DNA of 64,000 nucleotides from Pseudomonas wayambapalatensis (lineage in GTDB: Bacteria > Pseudomonadota > Gammaproteobacteria > Pseudomonadales > Pseudomonadaceae). The notes below the pieces were generated by a model that did not search any database, was not told the origin of the DNA, and was given only the letters and a program-made list of their open reading frames with translations. Position 1 is the stretch's first letter; each line of letters opens with the position of its first letter. Position numbers and translations under genes: made by a program. Location: contig CP077096.1 of the NCBI GenBank assembly GCA_014268975.2, positions 4,563,501 to 4,627,500 on the forward strand, read 5' to 3'. This document shows positions 19,101-25,787 of this stretch, piece by piece.

Positions 19101-20724
19101 TGACATGCGGGTCGACACCAGTACCGGCAACGACCTCAATGTGCGCGCCAGCGCTAAAGGTGGCTCGTCGAACAGCGAAGACAGCACCCGCAACGCCCGA
19201 GTCGGCAGCCTCTATGGGCAAACGGGTATCCAGGTCCAACTGGGCGCCGACGGCCTGTACGAAGGTACGCGCATCAACGCCGGCAACGGCGACCTCAGCA
19301 TCACCAGCAACGGCAAGCTCTTGCTGAGCGCAGCTCACGACCAGCGCTCCGAACACCAGCGCCAGACCGACGGCAATGCCTGGGCCAAGGTGGGCAACCG
19401 CCCCGGCAGTACCGGTGTCGAGGGTCGCGGCTACCTTGACCTGACCGAGCTCCAGCGCCAGGAAAGCAAGGCCCAGGTCGGCCAGATCGACGCCAAGGGC
19501 AAGGTGCTGCTCAGCAGCGGCGCCGACCTTATCCTCGAAGGCACTCGCATCGGCAGCCGCGAAGCACCGACTGGCGGCATCGAACTGGACAGCGCCGGGC
19601 TGTTGCAGGTCAAGGCGGCCCACGACAGCCAGCAGGCCAGCGGCCACAACCTCGGCGGCGGGCTCGAGCTGGCAGCCAAGTTCGGCACGGGCAAAGGCGG
19701 CGCACTGGGTGGTCACTTCGCCAATGGCAAGCTCAACGAGAAGGCCAGCCAGGCAGTCGATGCCCGCTTCGACACCCAAGGCACCCTGCAGATCAGTAGC
19801 CGTGCACGCGACGATATCGCCCTGCATCTCCAGGGCCTGCAAGCCTCGGCCGCGCAGATCAAGCTGGAGGCCAGCAAGGGTGGCATGCTGGTCGAAGCCT
19901 CGTCCGACAAGGAGCAGCGCGACAACCTGGAGATCACTGCCGGTGCCGGTTTCAGGCTCAACCGCGGCGAAACCCCGGACAAGGATATCCGCGGCCTGCA
20001 CGGGCGGGTGCAGGTCAATCTCGACAAGCGCGACAACCAGACCTGGAATGCCAGCACCTTGCGCGCTGACCGCATCGAGCTGGCAAGCCAAGGTGACACC
20101 CGCATCGAAGGCGCAAGCCTGGACGCCGACCGGATCCGCAGCGACATCGGTGGCGACCTGCTACTGGCCAGCCGCAAGGATCGCGTCGACACACTGGTCG
20201 TCAAGGCCGACGCCCGTCTGAGCCACGAGAAGAATCCCCAGGGTTATCTCGATGCTGCCGGAGCCCTCTCCGGCCCAGCGGCAGGCAAGGTCACCGAGAA
20301 GGTTGGCCCGACGCTGAGCAAGGTGGACCCGAAGCTGTCGCCGACCGTGAAAGTCGAGGTGTCCCACACCCAGCGCGACACCGTCGCTCACCAGGCCACG
20401 CTCAAGGGCAATGAAGGCGTCGAATTGAAGGTCGGTGGCCAGGCGCGTCTGGTCGGGGCACGGATCCAGTCGAGCGCTGGTGACGTCGATCTGCAGGCCC
20501 AATCGGTCAGCCGCGAAACGCTCACGGGTCGCGACTACCAGCGCAATGTCTCGGTGGACTTCTCCAACTCGCCGGTCGACATGGGTACGGCCATTGCGGA
20601 ACTGTCCAAGAGCAAGGGCGCGGCGGACGGTGAAAATGCCCTGGACCTGGGGCTGCTGCGCACCAGCGGACATAGCCGCAGTGAGGAGTGGGTGTCGAAT
20701 GTCGGGAGCAAAGGTGCGCGCTGA
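16183..20724 (+). CDS. TpsA exoprotein, filamentous haemagglutinin-type, no recognisable C-terminal toxin
   Basis: 1513 residues from a GTG start (MNDKKPRKATTPDALRWS). A signal sequence is followed by the TPS secretion domain (about 35-290), with NASGLSHNQFLHYNIGQAG and an NSNGI motif where NPNGI is usual. The rest is a beta-helical stem of haemagglutinin-type repeats with GGxL and KAGxxLxV turns. It ends SEEWVSNVGSKGAR with no pretoxin VENN motif, toxin domain or immunity gene behind it. Likely an adhesin or aggregation factor. A truncated CdiA-like protein is possible, because many TpsA proteins run to 3000 or more residues. Confidence 0.93.
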   Translation: MNDKKPRKATTPDALRWSIFLTLAAASPALLAQGSLQPAPGPGGTPLINDAHGVPVIEIVAPNASGLSHNQFLHYNIGQAGAVLNNALQAGQSQLAGALAANPQFKGQAASTILNEVISRNASLIEGPQEIFGRPADYILANSNGITLNGGSFINTTRAGFLVGDVQLEDGRVRLLDSRNAHGTLSVLDGGQSNDGGALELIAPRIDSKGTLKTRDDLQLIAGRNRIDASNGQVLEHLPGTPASIDASLFGAMYAGRIRVVSTAEGAGVRIGAIDMHGYDGIQVQSAGGLHIGDDGTRNAALRSRKGDLDLSASGDLRLQAVTGEGKSINVNAGQKLTLDTTARENIERDRKSWDKKWLFVTTETYERNTTETERTLTGTHLQADDRLALKSGGDMQLVAATLKAGGELNLDSATNLSIEAGKQSRRVEEQVRHRKHLWRGDSDSDQYQQTAKPSDLQGGTLIAKAGEALKVQGSRMHSEGDMALSASQVDIATTALEARGTQRDYRGDLVSGSFFGDREGKDNTAQQVAGSVITSGANLNVTAGQVRVKGSTIASEGESVLYGYKGKLVIEADHSRSSTTDKQSDSKLFGLIGHDRSHSANQEKVLASDVSSKSDLRLASAEELRIQGAKVEAGRQLKIEAKGDLIVESAQARSDSKTDTQQRSLTASARQTANAKDDKPGSRQYEAGVGYAVVSTHSQQRVTEQVGSELKGGSVELQSGAHLQVNGSKVTATTGDLALQGQRITLGATHNDHQTDTQSTDSGGSLVVTGGIDRIGSLFEGHHQKETVRERDSKVQRSELQAGGDVKIDTGTLVTEAARVDAGKALLVKAKEIENRAVQDVHEREQRNDNWRGTLGASLEYRDLTRPIERLILGEEAARFQQASPEDAMAAPSVGGDMTVDHLKRLENQRRGIAQVSELSGASVKVEAERIDDQGTAWRANEGLLAITANQHHQRAAVDEQSRLVEQLAVGGDMRVDTSTGNDLNVRASAKGGSSNSEDSTRNARVGSLYGQTGIQVQLGADGLYEGTRINAGNGDLSITSNGKLLLSAAHDQRSEHQRQTDGNAWAKVGNRPGSTGVEGRGYLDLTELQRQESKAQVGQIDAKGKVLLSSGADLILEGTRIGSREAPTGGIELDSAGLLQVKAAHDSQQASGHNLGGGLELAAKFGTGKGGALGGHFANGKLNEKASQAVDARFDTQGTLQISSRARDDIALHLQGLQASAAQIKLEASKGGMLVEASSDKEQRDNLEITAGAGFRLNRGETPDKDIRGLHGRVQVNLDKRDNQTWNASTLRADRIELASQGDTRIEGASLDADRIRSDIGGDLLLASRKDRVDTLVVKADARLSHEKNPQGYLDAAGALSGPAAGKVTEKVGPTLSKVDPKLSPTVKVEVSHTQRDTVAHQATLKGNEGVELKVGGQARLVGARIQSSAGDVDLQAQSVSRETLTGRDYQRNVSVDFSNSPVDMGTAIAELSKSKGAADGENALDLGLLRTSGHSRSEEWVSNVGSKGAR

Positions 20725-20751
20725 TCGTTGAGTGCAGGAGCAGGGAGATCC

Positions 20752-20837
20752 TGTAGGAGCGGGCTGGTCCCGCGATGGCAACACCGCGGTGGATGGCACC
20801 GGCTATGCCGGTGTTCGCGGGCAAGCCCGCTCCTACA
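20752..20837. repeat. REP pair downstream of the TpsA gene
   Basis: TGTAGGAGCGGGCTGG... at 20752-20775 faces ...CAAGCCCGCTCCTACA at 20815-20837. The 48 bp from 20793 to 20840 recur base for base at 21771-21818. Confidence 0.85.
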
Positions 20838-21019
20838 AGGGGGTGGCGTAGGTGGCTGGTATTCCTGGCGTCGCCTATGCGTATCGCATCCTTCGAAAAT
20901 CAGAAAATACGCCTTTCCTGTAGTCCATTTCCCAAAGATACTCCCGGCGCCTTTTTTCCGTTGCGGCTCCTGGGGCAGCGCTCTAGTCTCGGCGCGTCGT
21001 TGCACATCAACGACACAGC

Positions 21020-21193
21020 TTTGACAGGCTGTGACGGTAAATAGCGTATGGCCAAACCTTGATGGCGGCTGTACGTGCGGGCACGCTCGCGTGCGCCGGA
21101 ACTTTGCTATTTCCGCCGGTCTGTCAACCCACGTACAGCTGCCACCCTTCTGTTTGACAGCAGGTAGGTGGCCGCACATGAAGGTAAATAGCT
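21020..21193 (+). ncRNA. Candidate structured 5' leader with three copies of a TTGACAG...AAATAGC unit
   Basis: A unit reading TTGACAG ... GGTAAATAGC occurs at 21021-21045, and a longer-spaced version (TTTGACAGC ... GGTAAATAGC) at 21153-21192, immediately before the ATG of the DUF6124 gene. A third copy is inverted at 21106-21127 (GCTATTTCC...CTGTCAA). Independently, 21063-21077 (TGGCGGCTGTACGTG) pairs with 21130-21144 over 15 bp with one G-U. Inside that pairing, 21078-21098 forms a GCACG-CTCG-CGTGC hairpin. The inverted GCTATTT can pair with either direct copy but not with both, and pairing with the first conflicts topologically with the 15-bp stem. This suggests alternative folds. It is a prediction by eye; no known Rfam family is asserted. 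Confidence 0.55.
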
Positions 21194-21436
21194 ATGTTAA
21201 AGATCGTCCCCGACCCACCTCACAACAACCACTCTCTCGAAGACACCATCATCCAAGCCACCGAGTACGCACTCTGCGCACAAACCGTGGCCCATCAAGC
21301 GGTCCTCCTCCAACCCAAGTCCCCCGTCTCGCTCCTGGTAATGGCTGCCATTCATGAAATGGAAGCGCTAAGGATTTTGCTGGAGTCGGCTTTGATACAG
21401 ATTCAGATGCCGGCAGAGCCGCAGACAGCTCACTAA
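21194..21436 (+). CDS. DUF6124-family small protein
   Basis: 80 residues (MLKIVPDPPHNNHSLEDTI...). The pattern NHSLEDTIIQATEYALCAQTVAHQAVL followed by MEALRILLESAL fits the DUF6124 family, abundant in Pseudomonas and of unknown function. It appears all-helical, with no signal peptide. The start codon sits directly after the repeated GGTAAATAGC box of the leader, so translation probably depends on leader folding. It lies 22 bp upstream of a DUF3077 gene. Confidence 0.8.
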   Translation: MLKIVPDPPHNNHSLEDTIIQATEYALCAQTVAHQAVLLQPKSPVSLLVMAAIHEMEALRILLESALIQIQMPAEPQTAH

Positions 21437-21458
21437 GCGGTTTTCGGGAGATGAAGGG

Positions 21459-21728
21459 ATGGATACAAGCGACACCACACCGAACACCACCGTTGGCAAG
21501 ACTCGGTTCTACCAAGGCAAGGGGCTGACCCAGCCGCTGTTCTGCATCGAGCCGGGCATCCCGTGCGAGCGTGCACGCGAGCAGGCTTCGGAGTTGATGG
21601 GGTACGTGCGCGACATGACCTTGAGCGCAGTGATGGATGAGAACCCGCAACTGGTCTGGGCTTCGTACTACCTGAGCGCATTGGCCAAGGCATTGATGGA
21701 CGATGCGGAACTGGGGATGGGCCGGTAA
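21459..21728 (+). CDS. DUF3077-family small protein
   Basis: 89 residues, starting MDTSDTTPNTTVGKTRFYQG after an AAGGG ribosome binding site. The segment LFCIEPGIPCERAREQASELMGYVRDMTLSAVMDEN is typical of the DUF3077 family in Pseudomonas, function unknown. It pairs with the DUF6124 gene 22 bp upstream; such genes commonly sit together. A REP copy follows within 45 bp of the stop. Confidence 0.85.
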   Translation: MDTSDTTPNTTVGKTRFYQGKGLTQPLFCIEPGIPCERAREQASELMGYVRDMTLSAVMDENPQLVWASYYLSALAKALMDDAELGMGR

Positions 21729-21770
21729 AAGCGGGGTTATCGGACCTGGAGTTGAGTGGGTGGTGGGGGC

Positions 21771-21818
21771 ATGGCACCGGCTATGCCGGTGTTCGCGGGC
21801 AAGCCCGCTCCTACAAGG
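21771..21818. repeat. Second identical 48-bp REP copy
   Basis: This stretch is identical to 20793-20840 (ATGGCACCGGCTATGCCGG... through CCGCTCCTACAAGG). The two direct copies bracket the structured leader, DUF6124 and DUF3077 genes. Confidence 0.85.
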
Positions 21819-21853
21819 ATTGAGCTGGCAAGGAACAGACTCATGCACTGTAG

Positions 21854-22498
21854 CTACCACCTGAGCTGCCGCTCGCCCTTGGCAGCCTCCGGCCCCAACC
21901 ACTGCGCGCCACGCAGCAAGGGCGTCAGCGCAGCATCAGGCTGGACCTCGAAACGGACCTGGGCGCGCCTAGCCAGCAGGTCGGCGTCAAGATCGAGCTG
22001 GTGTTGACCTTGCAGGGCCAGCGCGCCCTGCAAGTGCCAGTCACCTGCACAGCGCATTTGGAGCCAGCCCTGCCCCAACCCCAGCGACCATGGCGATACC
22101 AGCGCCAGGTCGTTCACCTGCAAACGCCCCTCGGCACCGACGCACTGTCGCCACGCCCCCTTCACATTGACACGCCCCTGCCAATGCCCCGCCAGGCGAT
22201 AAGCCACCGGCACACTCGCCGCAGCCTCGAGCGCCTCGACATCCGCCCGCCAGCGCCAGGGCCAACCGCTCAACCGCATCAGCCAATCCTGGCCCTGATA
22301 ACCCAGGCGGATTTCGCCCTGTGCCTGCCACGGTCGCCACTGCCAGCTCAGCGGCCCGACATCGCCCACCTGCTCGGCCTGTCCGTGCCAGAGGCTGCCG
22401 CTGACGGCCCTGCCTGGCACCAGCCAGTGTGCAGGCAACTCGACGAGCAGCGTGACAGCACACACCAGCGCCGGCCACAGCAGCACGCGCGCCCTCAT
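21854..22498 (-). CDS. gspN: Type II secretion system protein N (GspN)
   Basis: The start at 22498 (MRARVLLWPALVCAVTLLVELP) gives 214 residues with one N-terminal membrane anchor and a strand-rich periplasmic domain (LVPGRAVSGSLWHGQA, the GspN-like motif). Its start overlaps the gspM stop by 4 bp. It is the last gene of the operon that begins at 32462. GspN is present in only some type II systems; its role is unclear. Identity rests on position and the weak motif. Confidence 0.78.
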   Translation of the reverse strand: MRARVLLWPALVCAVTLLVELPAHWLVPGRAVSGSLWHGQAEQVGDVGPLSWQWRPWQAQGEIRLGYQGQDWLMRLSGWPWRWRADVEALEAAASVPVAYRLAGHWQGRVNVKGAWRQCVGAEGRLQVNDLALVSPWSLGLGQGWLQMRCAGDWHLQGALALQGQHQLDLDADLLARRAQVRFEVQPDAALTPLLRGAQWLGPEAAKGERQLRW

Positions 22499-22881
22499 GG
22501 CCGGACCCGCAGGTCGAAGCGCAGGCGCTTGCCCTCCTGTTCCATACCCCATTGCAGCGGCTGTGCGCCCTCGATCTGCAACGCCTGCAACCACCCCAGC
22601 AGCGCCTGCTCGTCCGCGACCGAGCCACGCACCTGCCAGCCCTGCTCCTGCGGCTCGACCTCCGTCAGCTCGATGTGCCGGGCCTGGGCAGACTGACGCA
22701 GACGCTCCAGGCTCAAGACCGGGCCGCCCTCAAGGCTGATCGCCGCTTCTGCCAGCCCGCGCCACTGGCTCATCTCGGCCCAGCGTGCGCTCGCCTCACG
22801 CACCAGGATGACGATCAGCAACAGCGCGATCAGCCCCCATGCCAGACGCATACGCTGGCGCTGTAAAAAGACGCGGATCAT
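22495..22881 (-). CDS. gspM: Type II secretion system protein M (GspM)
   Basis: 128 residues. A short cytoplasmic tail, one membrane segment (LAWGLIALLLIVILV) and a small ferredoxin-like periplasmic domain (LRQSAQARHIELTEVEPQEQ) match GspM/XcpZ. It pairs with GspL in the inner-membrane platform. It overlaps gspL and gspN by 4 bp each, so translation is coupled. Confidence 0.88.
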   Translation of the reverse strand: MIRVFLQRQRMRLAWGLIALLLIVILVREASARWAEMSQWRGLAEAAISLEGGPVLSLERLRQSAQARHIELTEVEPQEQGWQVRGSVADEQALLGWLQALQIEGAQPLQWGMEQEGKRLRFDLRVRP

Positions 22882-23951
22882 GAACCGCTCCCCAGGTCGA
22901 ACACCACGCCCTGTGCCTGCACCTGCACCGCCGCCCCGACCGTTGCGGCCATTTCATCCCACGGCGGCACCGTGCCGTCGCCGTCCAATTGCAGATGCCA
23001 GCGCTGCCCATCGAAGCGCACGGCGCGCAGGCGCCACTGCGGGTGCTCGTGCAGCCAGCCCTGCAACTGCCCTTGCAAACCGTCGAGCCGACGCAGACGC
23101 AAAACCCGCTCGCCGTCGGCGTCACGTAGCCGCCTGAGCGCCTGCGCTGCCTGGCGTGGCGTGGCCTGCGGGCCGGTAACCGCCAGCACCTGCTGCCGAT
23201 ACAGCTGGGCCTGACGCCATTGCTGGCTGATCCACAGACCGCCCCAGACGGCGGCGAGCACCAGGCAGGCGGCTACCAAGCGCTTTTGCAGCCCCGTGAC
23301 CTTCAATGATTGGCGCGGACGACGCGTTTCCCGCAGCACTGGCAAGGTATCGAGATCGGCAATCCGCTGTGGCCAGTGTCCATCGACCGGCTCAAGCGCC
23401 TGCGTATCCCACGGCGCAGGTGCAGAGCCCAACACCTGTGGCCAGGCCAGCCAGTGCTCGCTGCCCTCTTCGTCAACCCGCGCGTACAGGGTCGACCGTG
23501 CCTGTCGCCATTGCCATCCACAGCCCGGGGCGAGTGTCGGCAACAGCTGGAACTGCGACCAGCAACGCTCTACCTCCAGCCCCCACTCCACGCACTGGGC
23601 CAACCAGCCATCGAGCCGATCCCGCGCCACGACCACCAACCGCAGTTGCCCTGCCGTGCGACCGATGCATGCACAGTGCACCTCATCGCTCCCCTGCAAC
23701 AGACGGTCCTCCAGCAGCAGCGGCCATTCCTCACGCTTGAGCCCGGGCGGCGCCGGCAACTGGAAATGGCTGCACGCCTCGCCCGGCACCACCAGGGCAA
23801 CCCGGGCGATCAGATCCTGCGGCGGGCGTCCCCGCCCTTCGTCACGCAGCATGCCGCTTTCCAGCAGGCACCAGTGCCAACCGCCGTCAGCCCCAGGACG
23901 CAACAGCAACCAGGGTCGCGCAGGCGAGCGCCGCCGCCATTCAAGCTTCAT
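22878..23951 (-). CDS. gspL: Type II secretion system protein L (GspL)
   Basis: 357 residues. The N-terminal cytoplasmic actin-like domain (PWLLLRPGADGGWHWCLLESG...) is followed by a single membrane segment (RLVAACLVLAAVWGGLWIS) and a periplasmic domain. GspL links the GspE ATPase to the platform. It is joined to gspJ (upstream) and gspM (downstream) by 4-bp overlaps. gspK, normally between J and L, is absent here and lies at 34814-35797. Confidence 0.9.
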   Translation of the reverse strand: MKLEWRRRSPARPWLLLRPGADGGWHWCLLESGMLRDEGRGRPPQDLIARVALVVPGEACSHFQLPAPPGLKREEWPLLLEDRLLQGSDEVHCACIGRTAGQLRLVVVARDRLDGWLAQCVEWGLEVERCWSQFQLLPTLAPGCGWQWRQARSTLYARVDEEGSEHWLAWPQVLGSAPAPWDTQALEPVDGHWPQRIADLDTLPVLRETRRPRQSLKVTGLQKRLVAACLVLAAVWGGLWISQQWRQAQLYRQQVLAVTGPQATPRQAAQALRRLRDADGERVLRLRRLDGLQGQLQGWLHEHPQWRLRAVRFDGQRWHLQLDGDGTVPPWDEMAATVGAAVQVQAQGVVFDLGSGS

Positions 23952-24538
23952 GAGCGCCCCCAGGGCAGGACGAATGTGCAGACATAAGGTGCTCCGTCAC
24001 GCTGCAGATGCAGGCGCACGCCACGGCCGGGGTGCGTCGGTTGATCGTAAGGCCAGGCCAGCCAACTGCCGCCCTGGAAATACAGAATGCTCATCTCGCT
24101 GACCCGCTCCAGGCGCTCGCGTACCACCCAACGCGGCTTGTCGGCGGCGTAGAGATCGGCGGAAGTTTCCAGCAGCACGCGCTGCTCCCTCGGCTCGAAA
24201 CGCAGGCGCTGACGCTGCAAGCGGGAACCGCCTTCGGCCTGGGGCCAGGCCGCAGCAGCGACCCACAGCAACTGCTGGTTCTGCGCCTGCCAATCGAGCC
24301 AGCGCATGGCCAGTGGCAGGCGCTGCTCGTACACCTGGCGCAGCACAGGGCTGTCGAACCGCCGCTCCAGCGCCAGACAGAACTCCAGCACACCGGGCTC
24401 GTTCTGCTGCTCGGCGAGACGCTCGCGCACCGTGAGCCAGCCATGCACCAAGGCCGCCAGCAGGATGCCCAGCACCGCGGTCAGCGCCAGCGCCACCATC
24501 AGTTCGATCAGGGTCAACCCCGTCTGGCGACGCTTCAT
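23948..24538 (-). CDS. gspJ: Type II secretion minor pseudopilin GspJ
   Basis: The start at 24538 gives 196 residues. The prepilin leader MKRRQTG is followed by LTLIELMVALALTAVLGILLAALVH with Glu at +5 and a hydrophobic helix. Size and order (after GspI) identify GspJ. It is processed by a prepilin peptidase not encoded in this window. 4-bp overlaps with gspI and gspL. Confidence 0.9.
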   Translation of the reverse strand: MKRRQTGLTLIELMVALALTAVLGILLAALVHGWLTVRERLAEQQNEPGVLEFCLALERRFDSPVLRQVYEQRLPLAMRWLDWQAQNQQLLWVAAAAWPQAEGGSRLQRQRLRFEPREQRVLLETSADLYAADKPRWVVRERLERVSEMSILYFQGGSWLAWPYDQPTHPGRGVRLHLQRDGAPYVCTFVLPWGRS

Positions 24539-24903
24539 GGGCGCTCCAGAAACAGGGTGTACAAACCCAGCGGCACACGCTGATCGCGGTCGGCGAACAG
24601 GCGCAGCTCGCCACGGCGCAGATCGCGCACGCCGGTGCTGCGCAGTTGCAGGTCCCAGTGACACACCTGCGCGCCCTGTTGCAGCGCCCCGGCGGTGCGA
24701 TTGCTGGCCGGCCAATACTGCTCGACCGCAAACCGTGCCTGCAGCTCACGGGCGCACAGGGCGCCAAGGCGGTGCTGCTGCACGCCTTCCTGCACCGCCA
24801 GGCGCTGGCGCAACACCTGGCTGGTGATCACCGCCAGTACGGCGGCAATACCCAGCGCCACGCTGACTTCAAGCAAGGTGAAACCGCGCTGTCGCCGCCT
24901 CAT
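24535..24903 (-). CDS. gspI: Type II secretion minor pseudopilin GspI
   Basis: 122 residues from the ATG at 24903. The leader MRRRQRG precedes FTLLEVSVALGIAAVLAVITS with Glu at +5. Small size and position between H and J fit GspI, the scaffold of the pseudopilus tip. 4-bp overlaps on both sides. Confidence 0.9.
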   Translation of the reverse strand: MRRRQRGFTLLEVSVALGIAAVLAVITSQVLRQRLAVQEGVQQHRLGALCARELQARFAVEQYWPASNRTAGALQQGAQVCHWDLQLRSTGVRDLRRGELRLFADRDQRVPLGLYTLFLERP

Positions 24904-25337
24904 GGAAGCGCCACGACCTGCAACTGCCCCTCGCGCCCCCAGCTCCAGCGCTGCCCGCCTTCGGCGCCACGCCAGTTCACCTTGCCGGGCCTTGCCCAAC
25001 CTTCGGGGGTGAACACCAGTTGCGGCGCTGCTGCCGCCTGCCAGTCCGGGCGCAGGTCTTGCGGCCAATCCCCCAACGCGACCGTCTCCAGCACCCAGCC
25101 GGTGCCGTCATGGCGAACGAACTCAGGGCGCTTGCCGCTCCAGCGCAGGCCACGCAACTGGCCGGTATGCCGGGCCACGGCGGACTGCTCGCGGGTCGCG
25201 GCGACCAGCCGCTGCATGGCCTGGTCGACCCGCGTACGACCGCTGTCGAGCCAGGCCACGCTCAAGCCGGTCATCAGCCCGGCGATGGCCAGCACCACCA
25301 GCAATTCGAGCAGGCTGAAGCCGCGCTGGGAAGGCAA
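24900..25337 (-). CDS. gspH: Type II secretion minor pseudopilin GspH
   Basis: A TTG at 25335-25337 lies 1 bp after the gspG stop and 7 bp after GGGAG, and gives the short leader MPSQRG before FSLLELLVVLAIAGLMTGL (145 residues). An ATG at 25365-25367 would give a longer leader (MPTWATGSSDLPSQRG) and a 29-bp overlap with gspG. I prefer the TTG because of its Shine-Dalgarno spacing, with moderate certainty. The C-terminal part is a GspH/FimT-like strand domain ending QLQVVALP. Confidence 0.85.
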   Translation of the reverse strand: MPSQRGFSLLELLVVLAIAGLMTGLSVAWLDSGRTRVDQAMQRLVAATREQSAVARHTGQLRGLRWSGKRPEFVRHDGTGWVLETVALGDWPQDLRPDWQAAAAPQLVFTPEGWARPGKVNWRGAEGGQRWSWGREGQLQVVALP

Positions 25338-25338
25338 G

Positions 25339-25773
25339 TCAGAGCTCCCAGTTGCCCAGGTCGGCATCCAGCCCTTCGCCACCGACCACGCCATCGGCGC
25401 CGAGCGAATAGACATCGACACGGCCATGCTCGCCCGGCATGCGGTACTGGTAAGGCGTGCCCCATGGGTCTTCCGGCAGGCGACGAATGTAGCCATCGCT
25501 GCGCCAGGCACGCGGTAGCGGCTCCTGGCCCGGCTTCTTCACCAATGCGGCGAGGCCTTGCTCGCTGCTGGGAAAGCGCAGGTTGTCGAGCCGGTACATG
25601 TCCAGCGCCTGCTCGAGGGTGGCAAGGTCAGCCATCACCTTCTGGCGCATGGCCTTGTCCTGGTTGCCCAGCACGCTGGGCGCGACCACCGCGATCAGCA
25701 GGCCGATGATGAAAATCACCACCATGATTTCCATGAGGGTGAAGCCGCGCTGACGCTTGGCGCGATACTGCAT
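25339..25773 (-). CDS. gspG: Type II secretion major pseudopilin GspG
   Basis: 144 residues. The leader MQYRAKRQRG precedes FTLMEIMVVIFIIGLLIAVVAPSVLG with Glu at +5. The C-terminal calcium-site region of GspG is recognisable (DPWGTPYQYRMPGEHGRVDVYSLGADG). It forms the pseudopilus shaft. It lies 14 bp after gspF. Confidence 0.96.
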   Translation of the reverse strand: MQYRAKRQRGFTLMEIMVVIFIIGLLIAVVAPSVLGNQDKAMRQKVMADLATLEQALDMYRLDNLRFPSSEQGLAALVKKPGQEPLPRAWRSDGYIRRLPEDPWGTPYQYRMPGEHGRVDVYSLGADGVVGGEGLDADLGNWEL

Positions 25774-25787
25774 GCAAAGACTCCTTT

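Larger units (their letters stand above)
20725..21193. other. 469-bp non-coding stretch between TpsA and the DUF6124 gene
   Basis: It holds a REP pair (20752-20837), about 80 bp of AT-richer sequence with a CTTTTTTCC run (20880-20960) that may carry the promoter for the following genes, and a strongly structured leader (21020-21193). No gene is supported here apart from a possible mini-ORF at 21048 (MAKP then stop). Confidence 0.75.

Noticed and set aside
18175-20091. 638-codon minus-strand frame inside the TpsA gene
   Set aside because: Shadow of the repetitive TpsA coding sequence, no recognisable domain.
21021-21043. TTGACA followed by TAAATA as a sigma-70 promoter
   Set aside because: The spacing is about 11 bp, too short for -35/-10; the motif is better explained as part of the repeated leader unit.
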